DNA of 64,000 nucleotides from Lutjanus erythropterus (taxonomy: Eukaryota > Chordata > Actinopteri > Lutjaniformes > Lutjanidae), in the NCBI GenBank assembly GCA_020091685.1, contig CM034599.1, positions 5,922,836-5,986,835 of the forward strand, written 5' to 3'. Below the pieces are notes generated by a model that made no database searches, had not been told where the DNA came from, and saw only the letters and a list, made by a program, of their open reading frames with translations. This document shows, piece by piece, positions 11,743-27,159 of the stretch. Made by a program: the position numbers and the translations under genes. The number at the start of each line of letters is the position of its first letter. The first letter of the stretch is position 1.

Positions 11743-14700
11743 CTGCAGAGGGAAACGCCACGGTGAGCACAAACACACCCATCTTTTTTCAAAACATTTG
11801 TCTTCTGATATTTTTGTAGTTTAAATATCATTAAATCAAGCACAAATTGTATTTACCATCTCCGTCGCCAAAGAGGAAGCGTTTCCGCTCTTCTGACGGC
11901 GGGCTGATCCTCTGCTGAAAGTAGGCAGAGTCTCTGATGTGAAACATATCGTTGATGTCCATGGGCAGTGCTAGGCCAATGTAGTCATCGTTACACCCAT
12001 AGGTGGCGCTGGAGACCATGGAGCGCACTGAAGAGCAGCGATGCAGAGTGCTTTGGTTGATGGGACTGAGGAGTTCTTCTTTATCCAGAGAGGCGAAGCT
12101 CAGAGCCTTCAGGAACCTAGGGAGGGCAAGAGGAGAGGTGCGTGAGAGGATCCGGGGGGAGAGACTGGGACAGAAAAGGAACGTGAGGAGTGAGCGAAAA
12201 AACATGTTGGATAAAAGCATAAAGACAGAGACTTAGTGAACACAGAGCGAGAAGGAAGTTGGGATCACAATAAACTGTAGCTATCAGGGCAACAGCTACA
12301 GGTAAACTCACAGCAGAGGACACGTGGGAATCTAAAGCGTGACATCACTGCCTTAAAACAATGTGGAGGGTCAAGGGTGCTCCGATGATCGGCCACTCAT
12401 TATCAGCTGACATTCATTCTAAATAGTCTGATCAGATCAGAAGCAGTAGCGCTCTACATTAACATCCGGAGGATGCACAGACATTTTCAGATTATTTGCC
12501 ACACTGACGGTGAATGTTTGCACCAATGCAATAAAAAAAAAAACTAGGCGGATTCTCTACCATGTTTTGATGCCATTTACAGCGAGCTGCTTCTGTCCTC
12601 TGCTGTCTGTGTCAAAGTTTGACACAAGGACTTCATGGTGCGTTCAGTTGAACCCCGTAAACTCTGAAAACTACATTGTTTTGTGCAGCAGAGCACTTGA
12701 GTGACAAGAGGGCTTTCATGGTGCATTCAGGTACACCTCAAACCTATACTCAAATGCTACGAATGCTGTTTAAAATGATAAAGTTTCTATTTTTTCTTTT
12801 TTTTTTTTTTACATATATACGCCTACAGCTGTCATAACTTTGTTTTTTTTCATCGCAGCATTTAGATTCTAAAATAAGATGCCACTCATTCCTGTGTACA
12901 TAAAAAAATTCTCCAAAAAAATCAAAACTCAATACATTCTTGTACAATAGGTCTCCAAGTTGTTTTGTAAATGTTTTCAAGATTAGTTAAATAAATAAAT
13001 AATGCTACAAGGTAAACAGAAGGCTTCAAATAGGTGTCAGCTGATACTGCTTCTGGCGATTGGTGATCGGCCCCAAAAATTCTGATTGGATCGCTGTTAT
13101 CGCTCAAGTACCTAAAGCTAAAAAGTAAAAAATCTATAATTGAAAAAAAGGTGCTGGCCAATGAGATATCTTCCAATATAAATCACAGTATGTGTTTTAT
13201 TTAAATCCAAAGAAAATTAATTGGCAATTCTTTTGCTTTGCTTTTCATTGTTCAAGGCATTATTTCTAGGAATAATTCTCAACATTTGCAGTCCTAAAAA
13301 GTGAGGATTTGCTGTTTTTCTCTGTTTTATATAATTTAATGCCTTTGGTTAATTCACAGATTAAAAATTAACATTTTTATTTTATTTAAATCCTGTGCAA
13401 TACTGTTATTCTATTACCTGAGAATGTATGTTATTATCAGTTATATATACTGAGTAAAATACTACAGTTAGTTAGGAATTCGTGACATGTTTGTGTCAAG
13501 TATGTTTGCTCATCTGTCAGTCCTGCCTTCTAAATAAATGTAGTAATTTCTTTGCCCACCTTTGTTTCAATATGCATTAAATTAAAATCCATTTCACACC
13601 AGAGAGAAGTTACTGCTCTATTAGGAGGGAACAACCAGCAACTGACCAATCCACATGGGGCAAACTGACACTACAGGAGTCAAAGCAGTGAAAAAGCAAC
13701 TGCACACACAGAGCTGTGGTTGCTACTGAAGTGAAAACAGCAAGGACAGATTTGTCTGGATCTGTGCTGGGAGCTACATCTCTACTGTGTAAGTCCACCC
13801 ACCACGGTACAATTGTTCTGGACAGCCTGCGGTACGGACTTAAGGTGCCAGGTTCTGGACAGGTACCCCTCCTATATGATATCCTGACAGACACAGCAGA
13901 GAGTGCACAAAGAACACACTCACATCTGTCATTGCCAGAGGAGACAAAACACTAGCCCAGACACATAGCTGCTTAAGAAAAAAAAAGCACAAATGGAGAC
14001 ATGCTTTGAGCTCTTCTCTAGGAAGAGTAAGGCTGGGTATCGCCACTGATTTCCTGAATCAATTCCAATCTGATTTCTAATTCTATAGGGATATTCCAGG
14101 TAAAATACCAATTACGCTTTGAAATGGCTTCTCAGAGAACTAATGTTGTAAACGAGGAAAGAATCCTCTAACCTGGTACCTTATTAAAAAGATCAATGTT
14201 TACATTAAGAATTGACCATGTGGCATTTACTGGCAGCAGTCACAGGTCAGATGATCCGAACTACATTGTAAATAGACAGCAAAAAGGAAAAAGAAACACA
14301 GATTGTTAGACAGACCAGACACAGATTGTTTGTAAATGACAGCTCACTCTGTCAGTCAAAGTTAAAACGTGTCACGATAATTTGTGGTTATTTATTAACA
14401 TGTATACGCACTGTTTGTGAGCTACCTTCTTTTTATGTTAGGTGGATCTATGTGCTGTTTTTAGCTCAGGTACAGAGTCCATCAAGCTGCAGCAGAACAT
14501 GTGAAAGCAGCCAGATTTGCTTCCCCAAATATTTAAGTATTCCGCCTGCCTTCCAATCTGCAGAGCAGAACTTGCTGCACTTTGCTGGTCAAAGCTTCCT
14601 AACCCTGGCGAGGAGCAACAAACACTGACTGGGCCCCTGATGTAGCTAAATCCCAGCCACATACATTAAAAAAAATACAGGTAAACACCACTTGCTTGTG

Positions 14701-17069
14701 TTTTTTTTGTCTTTTTAGCTTTAGGCAGCATCTTCTTCTCTCACCGCTTTCAATTCAGGCAACAAGAAAAATATAATTAGAAAAAACTAATCACATTCTT
14801 GTAGATAAAGGAAAAAAAGATGCATTCAGTGTCTCTTTGTTCCTGTAGTGATGGCTGCCTTACCTGCGAGGTGTTAATCTGGAGTCCAGGCTGCCGGTCT
14901 TCATAGTGATGGTGTCGGTGAACAGCACGTCTTTGGCTGGTGAAGCCAGCGCTTCGCTGTGAGACAGAGATGGGTGTATCCTCTGCTGCTGCAGCCTCTT
15001 CAGTGTGGCGTAGCCCAGCGCGTCCCGTGGGCTTGTGTACATGAAGCTGCAGTCAGCCAGGCTCTTGATGGTGGTCACTGACGGAGACTTGAGAGACTGA
15101 GCTCGGCGAGGGAGAGTGTGCGAGGAGCCCGGTGGTACCAGAGAAACGGTGGAGGACTTTGACGTGGACATGTGGTTGGTCTGAGCCTGGGGCGTGAGGG
15201 AGGAGAGTGTTTTGACAGTCTTGGCAGACACCACCGTGTTCAGGCTCACGCAGTCAGAGGAGTCTGGTTCAGGTTCGGGGTTTCCAACGGTCTCCCTGGA
15301 GGGGCTGGAGCTCATGGAGCTGATGCCGCTAGTTGTGGTGTCCGTGTTAAAGCTCTGACTGCGGCTTTTAAACTGAGTACCTCCGCCGCCTCCTCCACCC
15401 CCACCCACGTTACCGCCACTGGATGAGGAGCCGCCGTCTCCCGCGAGACGCTCTCGACTGGTCTGCTCTCTCTCCCGACTCGGGTGCTCCACGGCCCCGT
15501 GCCCTCCCAGACCACTGAGTCCGAGGCCTGAGCCCCCTCCCCTGGCCAGCCTGCCGTCCACCAGCTGCTCCTCAGAGCCCCCCCTGGTCCCCACGAAGGA
15601 CGTCTCCAGGCTGACCGTGGGACTCTTCGGCATTCCTCTGCCGTTAAACACAGAGGTGAAGACGTCCCCCTGGTTCGGGCTGTAGACAGAAGGTTCCGTC
15701 ACCGTCCTGTTCCGCCTCATGCTCTTCAGTTCAGTGGGGGTGCGTGAGCCTGATGGGGTCTTGGGGTCGCTGGTGGAGCGCAGCTTCTTGCTGGGGAGGG
15801 ACAGGGAGTTGAGGAAGCGAGTGCGAACAAAACGCGTGGAGGCCAGGATGGTGAAGGGACTGCGGTCCTTGACTGGTTTGGAGTGTAAATAGAAAGAGGG
15901 CTCGTCTGACTGGTCCAGAACGTCACACTTGTCATCGTCCAGGATGTACATGTCTGAGAACACAAGAAAAGAATTAAGAACACAACAGGATACGATGTAA
16001 AGATAACATAAAGTCACGGTATAATATTTATCATAATATTAAAAAACAAAGAAAAAGTACAACTTAAAAAAGTAAAAGTAAAAGTAATTCCTACGTACTT
16101 GGTTGAGACTCGCTTTCACTGTTGTGGCGCGAGCTGGTGGATTCAGAGTTCAGACTGAGCGTGCTCGGCACTGAGGAGAGTTCAGAGGTCAGCTGTGCGT
16201 CGACCTCTTCCGGAGTGACAGGCCACAGCGTCCTGCGACTGTGTCTGACTGCATCCCAACCATACTGCTTCAGCACCTCACAGCCCTGTCTGGTCTTGGA
16301 GATTACTCCCAGCACATAAACACATGTCCTACGGACAGGAGAGGACAATAAGGAATCAATATTATGTTCTGTTAACTCATTATATACTTTCAGAAATATG
16401 TGCAATTGCTTCATTAGTTATGTTTGAGGTGTTTCAGGTCAATGTGCCAAATCAAATGCAGCTTAAGATAGAGGATTTTGAGAGGCAGCTGAAATCAAAC
16501 ATTGTCATCTCACAACATATTTGGGCACCTAAAACATATTAAGACCAGAATAGTTCACATGTTACTGCTGGGAGATGCTTCAAAGATTTTATTTTCAGTA
16601 TTTACAGGGTTCAGTTTGTCTAGACTCTAAAAAAAATATATATAGGAAATCTATTTAAAAAATATGATGCTGTAAATTTAAATTGTCTAATGACTGCAGC
16701 ATTTTACTTTATATCATTTATTAATGCAATTACATTTTGAGCTTTCGTCACCTACAGAAAACCTGGTTTACTGTCAACTTGGCTCTCTTGGAAAAAACCC
16801 CAAAAACTTTTGGATCCATGGAGACATATACTTTAAGTGAACATCAGTTAAAAGTGATCTTCTCCTTAAAAAAGTAAAACTTGGGTATGAAAATGATAAG
16901 CTTACCCTCGTACTGACAGCACCTCACAGTGCTGAGCCAACGCGAGGATGTCAGGAATGACGTTCTCCTCCTGCAGGAGATTCAGACCCCAGTTTGAAGA
17001 GCCAATGTTTCCCTGAGAGGAAAAACAACAACAGTCAGTACAATCTCTTTGTAAATATTATTTTTATTA

Positions 17070-17119
<50 letters not shown>

Positions 17120-20100
17120 GTGATGAGAGAGTGGTCACAGTACGTGACTTTCAAAGTTGTCAGATCGTTGTACTAGTCAAACTTTCTGTCTTGTAATCGG
17201 GAATTTTGAAGTCTGCATACTACATCACTGATCCCTGACAAGTTTGTTCGCTCTTCAAACTATATTTTGTCACAGAAACATCAGTACTGAAGTGCCAATG
17301 TGCACCATGTTACTGAAGTAGCTGCTAGATGTGGAGCTAGTTTGAACTACTTTATAACTTTAAAACTGCTACTACTTCATGCTCATTTTTTTCTATATTT
17401 GGGTTTTTCTGTCTGCTGCTCCGGTGTTCTGCCGTCTCTCCCTCTCGACTCCTTTCCTCCTGGAGGCCTTGTGTGCTTCATTGGCTGTAGCTAATTGCAT
17501 GGGTCCCCAACCCTTCCCCGACACAACCAGATATTAAATCTGTTTGATGTTTCAGGTGTCTGCGAGCTCTGGGAGAACTCTTGGATCGCATCTTTGATAC
17601 TGACTGACTGACTCACACATACTGATTGAGTGCTGATTTGCGAGCACTGACGGACTGCCAATTTGTCTCTTTTGTTGGTGAGCTCCAAAAACTGTTGGCA
17701 AGTTGAAAATCAGGCCTACAACCCTGTAGTGTGACCTCAGCATAACTCAGGTGACATAAATGATACTGACCAGGGCCCAGAGAGCAGCCTTCAGCTGTTT
17801 AATGCCCTCCCAGGTGTCCAGCATCGGGGAGCGAACTGTGTAGCTGAGGTCAGGAACCACACTCTGGAGACAAAAAAAAAAAAAAGACATTAGGAACAAA
17901 GGCTGCTGAATCTGCACAACCTACTGCACCCCAGAGCAATGAATGCAGAGAATGAAAGAACAAATAAACTAAAGCAGTTACCTGAGCCTCCAATAGATGA
18001 CAGCCCGTCTTATCATGGACCAGCTGACCATACAAGTGCACAGGGAGATAGACATTTGGTCTTTGTAACCTGGAGACACAAACAGAGACATTAGGCATGA
18101 ACTCTGCAGGGCATCCTGCTGCTCGTCAGGTGACAATAAAGTCCAGCCTCTTACCTTTGGTTGCTGCGTCTGACGTAGTTGTCTCCATCAACAGGTTTGC
18201 GGTAGGTTGTTAGTGCTTCGTTGAGCTGCTCCTCTATCAGATCCACATACTTAAGGTTGTATTCCTGTAATAAAAAGGAATTTAGGTGAAAACAGGAAAA
18301 CAAAAGCATCTAAATGAAAAAAAAACGTATGGATTGCTATACTGCTGTATGACACCATGTTGATAATACCTTCTGCCATTTATCCAGCTGTTTGCTGACG
18401 TAGCCCCTCTCGTTGAGGTAGGAGAAACCTTTAGGAATGGACAGGAACCTAAACAGCAGAAACAAGAGAGTATTCAAGAGTGTATTTACTGCATGAAAAG
18501 CTGAAACATATTGTATAATGTAAGCAGCACTGTTGTGGTTAACACCCACCTAAGGAGCAGCAGGAGGCCCTTGTCTCCCAGGTGGGACAGAGCTGGTTTC
18601 AGTTGGATTAGAGCATGGAGGTTGGCCTGTGAACCAGCACAAAGATACCAAGTCAGACAACATGAAGGATGGACGTCACCAGCCCAATCTCGTCTTTCAA
18701 CACATTAATATTCCTGCACTGCCTCTTTCAATATTTATTGATTTATTGAGTGTGTTTTTCGAGTAGTCACCTTGTCCTCACAGGCCTCGTCCAGTATGTC
18801 CAGGGCCTCCATGGACACAGCCTTGCTGTGGTCGTGGAGCTGTGTGACCAGCAGCTCCATGCCCCAGCTGCTGAAGAACTCCACGCTCGCTCGCAGCAGC
18901 ACGCGGAGGTGTTTGGTGGCGTACAACCTGCACGTCTGCTCAGTGAGACAAGAAGCATTGTGGGAAAAAGAGGGGACATTAGGGAAAATACCAACAGATC
19001 CTGGTTGTGCAGGAACAGTGCAGTGAGGTGGAAACCCTGACTGAGTGATGTATTTATTGTAGGTTTCATATTATATTTGATGCATAACAATAAGAGTACA
19101 GAACAACAGATCAACTGTACAATTAACCCAAACAGTGAACACAATAACTGCAATTTGGATGAATTTAAAGCAGATTATTTCTTTTTATACAATTCTCTGT
19201 CTGTATAATTACAATCATACATTCTTAATAGGTTTCTTCATTGACAAATTCAATGTTTTCTTCCCCCTGATGCTGAGTCACTGTTCTACTAGTTCCTTGT
19301 TTTAACTGTGTATTCTCAACCACTGTGCCATGACCTACTGGTGGGCTTCAGGGTCTCATCTAGTGGGCCACAGAAGCAGTGGTTCTGCCAAATGTGCTCA
19401 AGAGTTCACACATAAAAAAAATAATTAAAATGCATACTTTCAATGACCAGTTACATCTGAATATCACAACATCAGGCAGAGACAAACGTGGTTTACCATT
19501 GTTAGCTAGCTAATGTTCCCTTGGATTCAGTGACACAAAATTGATTGGTTATAGAAATGAAAAAGAAATATGTTAGAGACAACTCTGTGACAGTAAAAGC
19601 TTTAAAAAATGTGGTGTGAAAATGTGACCTTGAATACATTAAATTTGGATTCATAACAGCATAATTATTTTTTCTTTTTCTGTGTCATGCTTTTTTGACA
19701 TTTATTTGTGAAGGTGACTCTCAAGTTTTCAAATAGATGTGGCCTTAAACAGTTGAGAACCTGTGAATAACACCTCGCTTTCTGTAAATCACACCTTATG
19801 TTGTGAGTTTTTATTTTAGTTTATATCTTAAATAGAATCTAAACTTTAAAATAGCATCTTCATGTAGTTTTATTTGCAGAAATGAATGAAATGCTGAGAT
19901 ATAGACCTACTGCATATAGTCTATAGATAACTGACTTGTGAAACTGTACTGTTCTTCCTATCACTGCTTTATGATTTTTTTGTTTGTATGTCATGCCCTT
20001 TTGTTGCTGTGATGGTCTTACATCAGTAGCAGCAGTGAGGATCTTGGAGAGGATGACTCTGGCCAGACCGTCTCTGCTGTAGTCCAGTGTGGATACAGCG

Positions 20101-23100
20101 AGTTTCAGCACAGCATCCTGGTTCTTCACAGAGCACAGATTCAGCAGGCTGCAAAAAAACATAAAAAGAGTTGTTGGCAGAAACTTAATGAAACATGTTA
20201 ATGTATCAAAACACATTTCTGAAAGTCTCACAGCACTTCTGAGCTTTCATAAGTTGATAGAATAGTATTTTTCTGTCCACTCACCACTGAAACAGGCCAC
20301 ATTTCTCCAGCAGTTTGACTCCCTGTGGGTGTGCAGAGAGTGTCCCCAGGAAGAGGAAGTAGTGTTGGCTGAGTGTGGTGAGCAGGCCGTTACTCTGCAG
20401 ACAGCGCTCAGGCTTCAGCCCAGAGGACGAGGACAGCCATGACACCATGTCCCTCACCAGGTCCTCCAGGTAACCCTGGCCATCCTGGTGACAGTGGGAA
20501 AGGAAGAGGAGAAGCGGCGCCAACAGGAGAGGCAAGTCAGCCAATGGAAAAAAGGCAAAACAAGAATGCAAGTTTTTGCATGTAGCGCACATTTCTCTTA
20601 CCTCGTCTGAGTCCATGAGGAACTCGACAAACTGACAGCCGACCACAGTGAGTTGTCTCGCCTTTGAGTGATCCAATGCCAGCCCTGCGTACAACTTACT
20701 GCTGGGCTTATAAAAGTACAGCAGCCTCCGCACAAACCTGCATCACACAGAAAACAAACAAGTATTTAAAACAAGATGTAGGACAAGTTTATCCATTATA
20801 AGTCTTAACCAGTATAAGTCTATTTCTAAGTCTTCAAAAATCAAAGTCTTACTTGTGCATCTGTTCATCTTTGTTGTTCCTGAGGTTTACATTTGGCCAC
20901 TGGGGGGGGGACAACATTTAAACATTAGATTAGTTTAATTACATTAAAAAACCTGACAAGAGAGTGGTGTGGTGCTACATGAGACCAGTCTGACCTTAAG
21001 GATGGTGGCAATAAGCAACCAGTTCCACTCCAGGTTCTGCTTGTGGTTGAGAATATGACTGTCTCTCAGGTTCATCATCAATGCTTCTTCTGTGTCCTGA
21101 ACACAAACAAGGACAGAAACACAAAGTTTTTTTTTTACTGTGTTAAGTAAGAAGCATTAATTATTTTGTAAAGTTTGAAAGCTTTGCAACACTTTTATTC
21201 ACTTAATTTATTTAAATTTGCTTTACATTGTAAGAAACAACACATTGTCAAGGGTGCCTTCTAATAACATCAACTCTGCATCATTCTCATATTGTATCTT
21301 GTGTGTTCAACACATGTAGAAACAGGAAATGACACGTTGTTTAAGGAGCAATATGTATACACATTGAAGCCATTTACTGACTGGCTGCACAGAGCTGGAT
21401 CAGCACATTTTCAAAACTCGACACAACAAACAGGTCACTCTTGGGTGAACTGGTGGCTAAACTGCTGTCAGTACAACATGTGGGGCTGTTCTGAATACCA
21501 TTTTTGGGGCTTTGAAGCTTCAGTAAGAATCACACATGTATATTTCTAACTTGTGGTCATTATTTACTTATGCTTTGCTTATTGTAAGAGTCTAAAAGTC
21601 TCAAAAGTCTAATGTGAGACAAGGGCAGGCGGGGAGATGTCAGGCCCTGTTTATTCCATCTCAAAAGTCAACTGAATGAGTGGTACAGCACTGAGCAGTT
21701 GCCGGGACATAAGGAGGGTCGAGCTCACACTAATCACAGCCCAGTGCTCAGAGGACTGCATTTGTGCACACAGAGCAGAAATGCTCCTCCGTGAGGATGC
21801 TTTCTGCTTGCACACACTGCTCTGTGCCCTTGTATCACTTGCATGCGTCTTGTTTTTATGTACATGTGTTCTGATACTAATTTAACGCCTCAATTTCTGT
21901 CAGTATTTTGCCTCTTTTTCACTGCAGCCAATGCAGTCTCCTTCCCTTTTTTTCAAAAAAGAAAAAAACTAATTAAAAAAAAACTCCAACTATTTGGATT
22001 CTGATGTGGACGACCATTACCATGGCAACAGTAGAAGCTTCTACGTATTCAGGTCAGCCCTAGTAATATGTAAATAAGACCACTTTGGAAGAGAAACATG
22101 CTATTCTTTTCATTTGCTTTTTGAACTTTCTATGCCTTTAATTGATAAGAGACAGCTGAAGTTAGGACAGGAAAGGGGGAGAGAGAATGGGGGGATGCCA
22201 TGCAGCAAAAGGCTGTAGATGGGAGTCGAACCCACGGCCACTGCAGAGGACTCACAGCCTACGGTACAAAGGGTACATGCTCTACCAACTGAGATACAAG
22301 GCCACCTGATTGAAGCTGGGTGTTTGTGCCAAGCTAAACTAACCACACCCGAGACCTTTGTTCTGACCACACAAAGATGAATTCGATAACAACTGTGGGT
22401 AAAATGGAAAATAAGCATATTTCCCAACATGTATTTCTTAATATGTTGCTGAGACACAAAGGGCAGCTACACTAAATATCTAGAATCTGAAGAACATGTT
22501 CATATTTACCTTAATGACATAAATGTCCCTGTGAGCACGCGAGTGTGACTCTCTGCGGTTGTGTGAAGACACAGACTTGCGGATGATGTGGTCCAGATAA
22601 AGACTGTGTGGTTTCAAACCTTTCTTCTTCTTCTCATGGAAACGTTTCAGATTGTTGACTGCAGCACTAGCCCGACTGGAATAACAACAAACATGTAGGA
22701 GATATTTGAGTATTTACGGATTTTTGGCAAATCTTAACAGAAAGCCATCATATATTACTTTCATATATCATTTCTGTACTGTGTTAAGAGATAAACAGTG
22801 TATTGTGAGAGAATACATCCTGTTGTTCTGGTTAATTGATGTGTTAGGACTGTGTAACATGTCTGAGTGTACTCACAGTCGTTTCTGCTGTGGGATGTCA
22901 AAGGAGGCTGCCATGTTGATGAGGGTGGGAAGGCAGTGCAGGTGGTGACTGTGGGAATGAGGAAGGATGGTGTTTGCCTAAACAAGAGAGGAGCGGGTGG
23001 AGGAAAAGGAAAAAAAAAAAATGCATTTAGTATCAGATCTGCAGTAACAGCTGTAGTAGGCAATTTTTCTCTAAAAACACAAATCTTCCATATTTATTAA

Positions 23101-25869
23101 GCAGTGCCACGAAAGAATGCATTCAGGGCTAGTTTCTTCTTTACTTTGATACATTTCAGGGTGCAAAACAAAACTATAAATAAATACCTGTGTAAGAGAT
23201 GCTTTCTGAATTTTAACATTACCATGTGTAGAAGTTCTCCCAAGAGGATGGTGGCTCTGACAGCAAGCTGATCATCACTACTGGTCACAACTTCAACAAG
23301 ACCCTGTGGTGACAAAGAGCACATGGTTTAACAGTACAATCAGAGGAGCCATGATCTCTGTAGTGCTGTACTGTACTTTACATTTTAAGCTTCTATTGAA
23401 GTTTTTGAACAAGGCTTTGAATGTCAGTCGTCATCTTTTAATTTAATTTTAATTCTACAAACAGTATAATACTAAAAATATTTGTATAGCCAAATCTTTA
23501 TCTGGAGCTTTTATCTACATCCCTAGACATGCGATACCTCTAAAATACATTCACGCAAAGTCTCTTAGAAATCTGCCCTTTGGTTCAAAAGTCTAAAATA
23601 TCAGTTATTAGCTCACCTCTAACAGCCCACTGGTAATGAAGGCAGACAGAACAAAGGCCAGGTAGTTGTCCATCAGATCAGGCCTAATAAAGCAAGCAGA
23701 AAAACATTTTCATGGCTCATGTAACCACTAAACTAGTCAAATTATGATCCACTTATTCCATTTTTAGTCTCTCATATAGTCTCCCACCTCGAGCGGGCCC
23801 GATGGGGAAGGATGACTTTGGCTTCAGCAGCAACAAACCCATCAGACAGTCTCCAGGTGTCCTGGAACCTGGCAGGGTCTGAGGAAGAGCAGAGCAGAAT
23901 CAGTTTGAACTGTGTTAGGATTGAACAAATATGTTGGCTAATGGTGATTGGCTGAGCCTACTGGGCCATTTTTGTCAAATTATATTGCTACCGTTCACTG
24001 CTCAGTGACAGACTCTCATGTTGCAAGCTAACCAAGTGGCAGAGGGGCAGCGGGGAAAAATATTGTGTAGAGTCAGAATACAAGCCAAGATGGTGGAGTG
24101 GAGTTAACTTTTATTTGTTTATTTATTAGACAGAAAATGCGCGCACAGGAGTATGCTTTTTGTCATGATCATAGAAGGTCACTTGGCAAAACTACAAATA
24201 CATGTACTGTCTGTAAAAACACCCAAATTACTTGGTACCAACATACTAGGAGGAAGCATAAAAATGAATTATCAGATTTACTCACCAACACTTAGAAGGG
24301 CTTCCGTGAAGTCTTGGGTTGCAATGGGCACAGGGAGCCTGAATATCTCATATAACACCTCCAACAAGCCTTTCTGCAGGGCAAATTACATTAGAGAAAT
24401 CAGATACATACATATTTGATACAGCACAAGCTGCCAGCACTTCTAATATCTTAGTGTTACTGCTGGTGTGTAACACAATGTAGCCTTGTTTTTCTCCAAT
24501 TCCACTGGAAACAGAGTGATAATATCAGAGTGGTGAAAGTGATCTATCTGTGCCGTGGCTCCCTGTGAGTATATCTCACTCTGTGCTCTGATAATCTGAC
24601 TCCATGAAGACAAGTACTCCATCTTTAAGAACACCACAGGTCAATTAACAGGGCTGCATAATACATTGTATCAGCATCAACATCGTGATGTGGGCATGTA
24701 CAATAGTCACATCGCAGGATGTGCCATGTCAAATAAGGCAAATTAACTCAAACGCATCATGCTACAATGTTCATGCTCCTTGATACAAAGAAAAAACTCA
24801 CAGGCTTCTCATTTTTCATGGCTGATCTACAGGAGAAGTCGGCCTAATATAATTTACTCTGACTTGAGGGTTCTTGGATAAATGGAGTTTGCTGCTACTG
24901 AGTAACATGCCGTCTCAGAGCTGCCAGTGTTTCTCGGTCAGTGGAGGAGAGATAGCATCAGTGCGTGTTTTAAAGTCTGCGTCACTGCAGCCAACTCGTG
25001 GTAAAACATAAGCCTTGTCTCTAAAATCTGTGTCTGGAGAAGGAATAATCTGGTGGATATGTGTATTTCCTAGTTGGAGTTTCTGTTTGAGTTGCCAGTC
25101 TTGGCAGAGCTAAGGCCAACGCTGCAAACCTGACTGACTATTGATTGACTGAAAGTACTGTGAGTAACTAGGGTCTCATTTATAAATGTTATGTGTGCAT
25201 AAAAAGTCTTAAAATGTGTGTACACTAATTTCTAAACATAAATTGGGGTTATATATTTTTTAAAAAAGAACTGATGAAGAAATGCGCATATAGTTTAAGA
25301 AACTTTGACGCATGCATATGCACATTTTGGAGACGGGAGACTGGTGACACTGATGGTGAAGTGGTGAAATTATTATTATGAAATTACGGTCAATTGCATT
25401 TTGATGAAGAGTGTTTCTTTAACCACTTATGGGTAATTTTGGGACTGAAGGAGGTGGTGTTTCTGGCCTATGCATGTCTGGACAATTCCAAGTTGATTCC
25501 GGATTTCCAAAAGGAAATTGCACCCTGTCAGGCATGTGCAAGGATTTATAAAACAGAATGTATTTTTGGCGTATGTACATTTCCTCATTTCTACATATGC
25601 AAACATTTAGTGTGGGTTCTCTGCAAAGTTTTATAAATGAGGCCCCTGGTGTACATGTTGCAAATAATCACTGTTACTGATGTGCAAATACAGATGCTGC
25701 TATTTCCATTTTGATTTCCTCATTTGATTTGTTTTGTGGTAAAACCTGGAGCACACATTTGAGTTGTCTTTCTTTTTGTGGTTGTGAGGGTGATTGAAAC
25801 TGAACTGTTATGGGGTTGTAGGGAAAACCAAACTGACTCTTTACGAAATGGATTGAACTCTGGGAGGAG

Positions 25870-25940
<71 letters not shown>

Positions 25941-27128
25941 AACTAATATTGCTTTGCTTGCATTGTTTAATAGACCTGTTGAAAACTGAATTGAGTTGTG
26001 GCAGCTTTTTCAATACTCACCCTAACTTCCATATTTGGTATGCAAAGTAAGCCAATTAAAGATTGGATTCCAGAATTTCCAGCCTTGCATAGGTGGATAA
26101 TCCCTGAGTAAAAAAAAGAGATACTTAAATTACATTCAACAGTAAAGCTGAAGTGATGTAAATCAAACTCATTGGTTTCCACTTCTCACTTAAATAACTC
26201 AATTTGTCACTAAATCACAGTCCTTACCAGACCAGGAGCGAAAGGCTGCCACTATGGCCATTCTGCTCGACAAGAAACGGGACTCTCTGTCCTCCCTGTC
26301 AACATGACACACACATTAATAACAGGATACCACACACTCAGCATCATTATAATCTCTGTAAGGCGCTTTTAAAACATCAGAAATAGCCAAGGACAATCAA
26401 TAAAAGACCTTTCTTATATAAAAGCAAATCTTTCAGAGTGACTTAAAGAATTATTGTGACTTGGCTTGCTTCACATCCTCAGGCGAGTCATGCTAGAGTC
26501 AAGCAGCCCTGATAACAAAGGCCGAATCACAAAAACACTATACAAACCCTCGACTCTCTCAATGCATGCTGTTACCATTATAGGAACACAGCAAACGGTA
26601 AACAGAGGGAAATGTCAGAACACTATCTTTTTGTTTCTACTGTAACAGTGACACTCTTTATACCCCCCCTACACACACACACACTCACTTGAGTTGCCCT
26701 TCAGCCGTGTCTGCGTTGTGTCGGTAGTGGAAATCTGTGAAAGGCGCAAGGATTTGCTGGAACACACACAAAAGATGGATGAGTACAAAACACAGACTTT
26801 AAGGCTCTTCAGCAGTTCTTGAAAATTAAAGTGGACAAATTCTTAAATATTCCCACAGAACATCCTACAGTAATAATTAACCTGTTTGAGATCTCATATG
26901 ACACCAGTGTGGATATTATGACTGCAGTGATGAGATGCATCTGTCCCAGGTGTCTGTTTACAGACAATGAGGCTTTAGAGAAATGCTGTAACTGATTACT
27001 GTAAGCTCCATGGGAAAGAGACGGCAACCTACGGCTGCTAATCCTGACTGGAATGACTCCCAGCAGCACACTGGCTCATTTATAAACAGCCGCTTCTCAA
27101 TTCATATCTGTGTGTGTGTGTGTGCGTG

Positions 27129-27159
<31 letters not shown>

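Larger units (their letters stand above)
24374..26020 (-). other. rictor intron 11 (1.65 kb)
   Basis: Contains the MITE at 25170-25647 and the CA microsatellite at 25876-25937. The other parts (24374-25165) show no coding exon that I can support. Confidence 0.65.

Noticed and set aside
15172-15515. Open frames overlapping rictor exon 31
   Set aside because: Antisense or shifted shadows of the verified rictor frame.
22210-22307. Possible tRNA gene
   Set aside because: A and B boxes are present but the acceptor stem does not pair, and the sequence continues into a SINE body.
25876-25937. Array considered as a CRISPR or regular spacer repeat
   Set aside because: It is a simple CA microsatellite; no array of repeats with unique spacers exists anywhere in the window.
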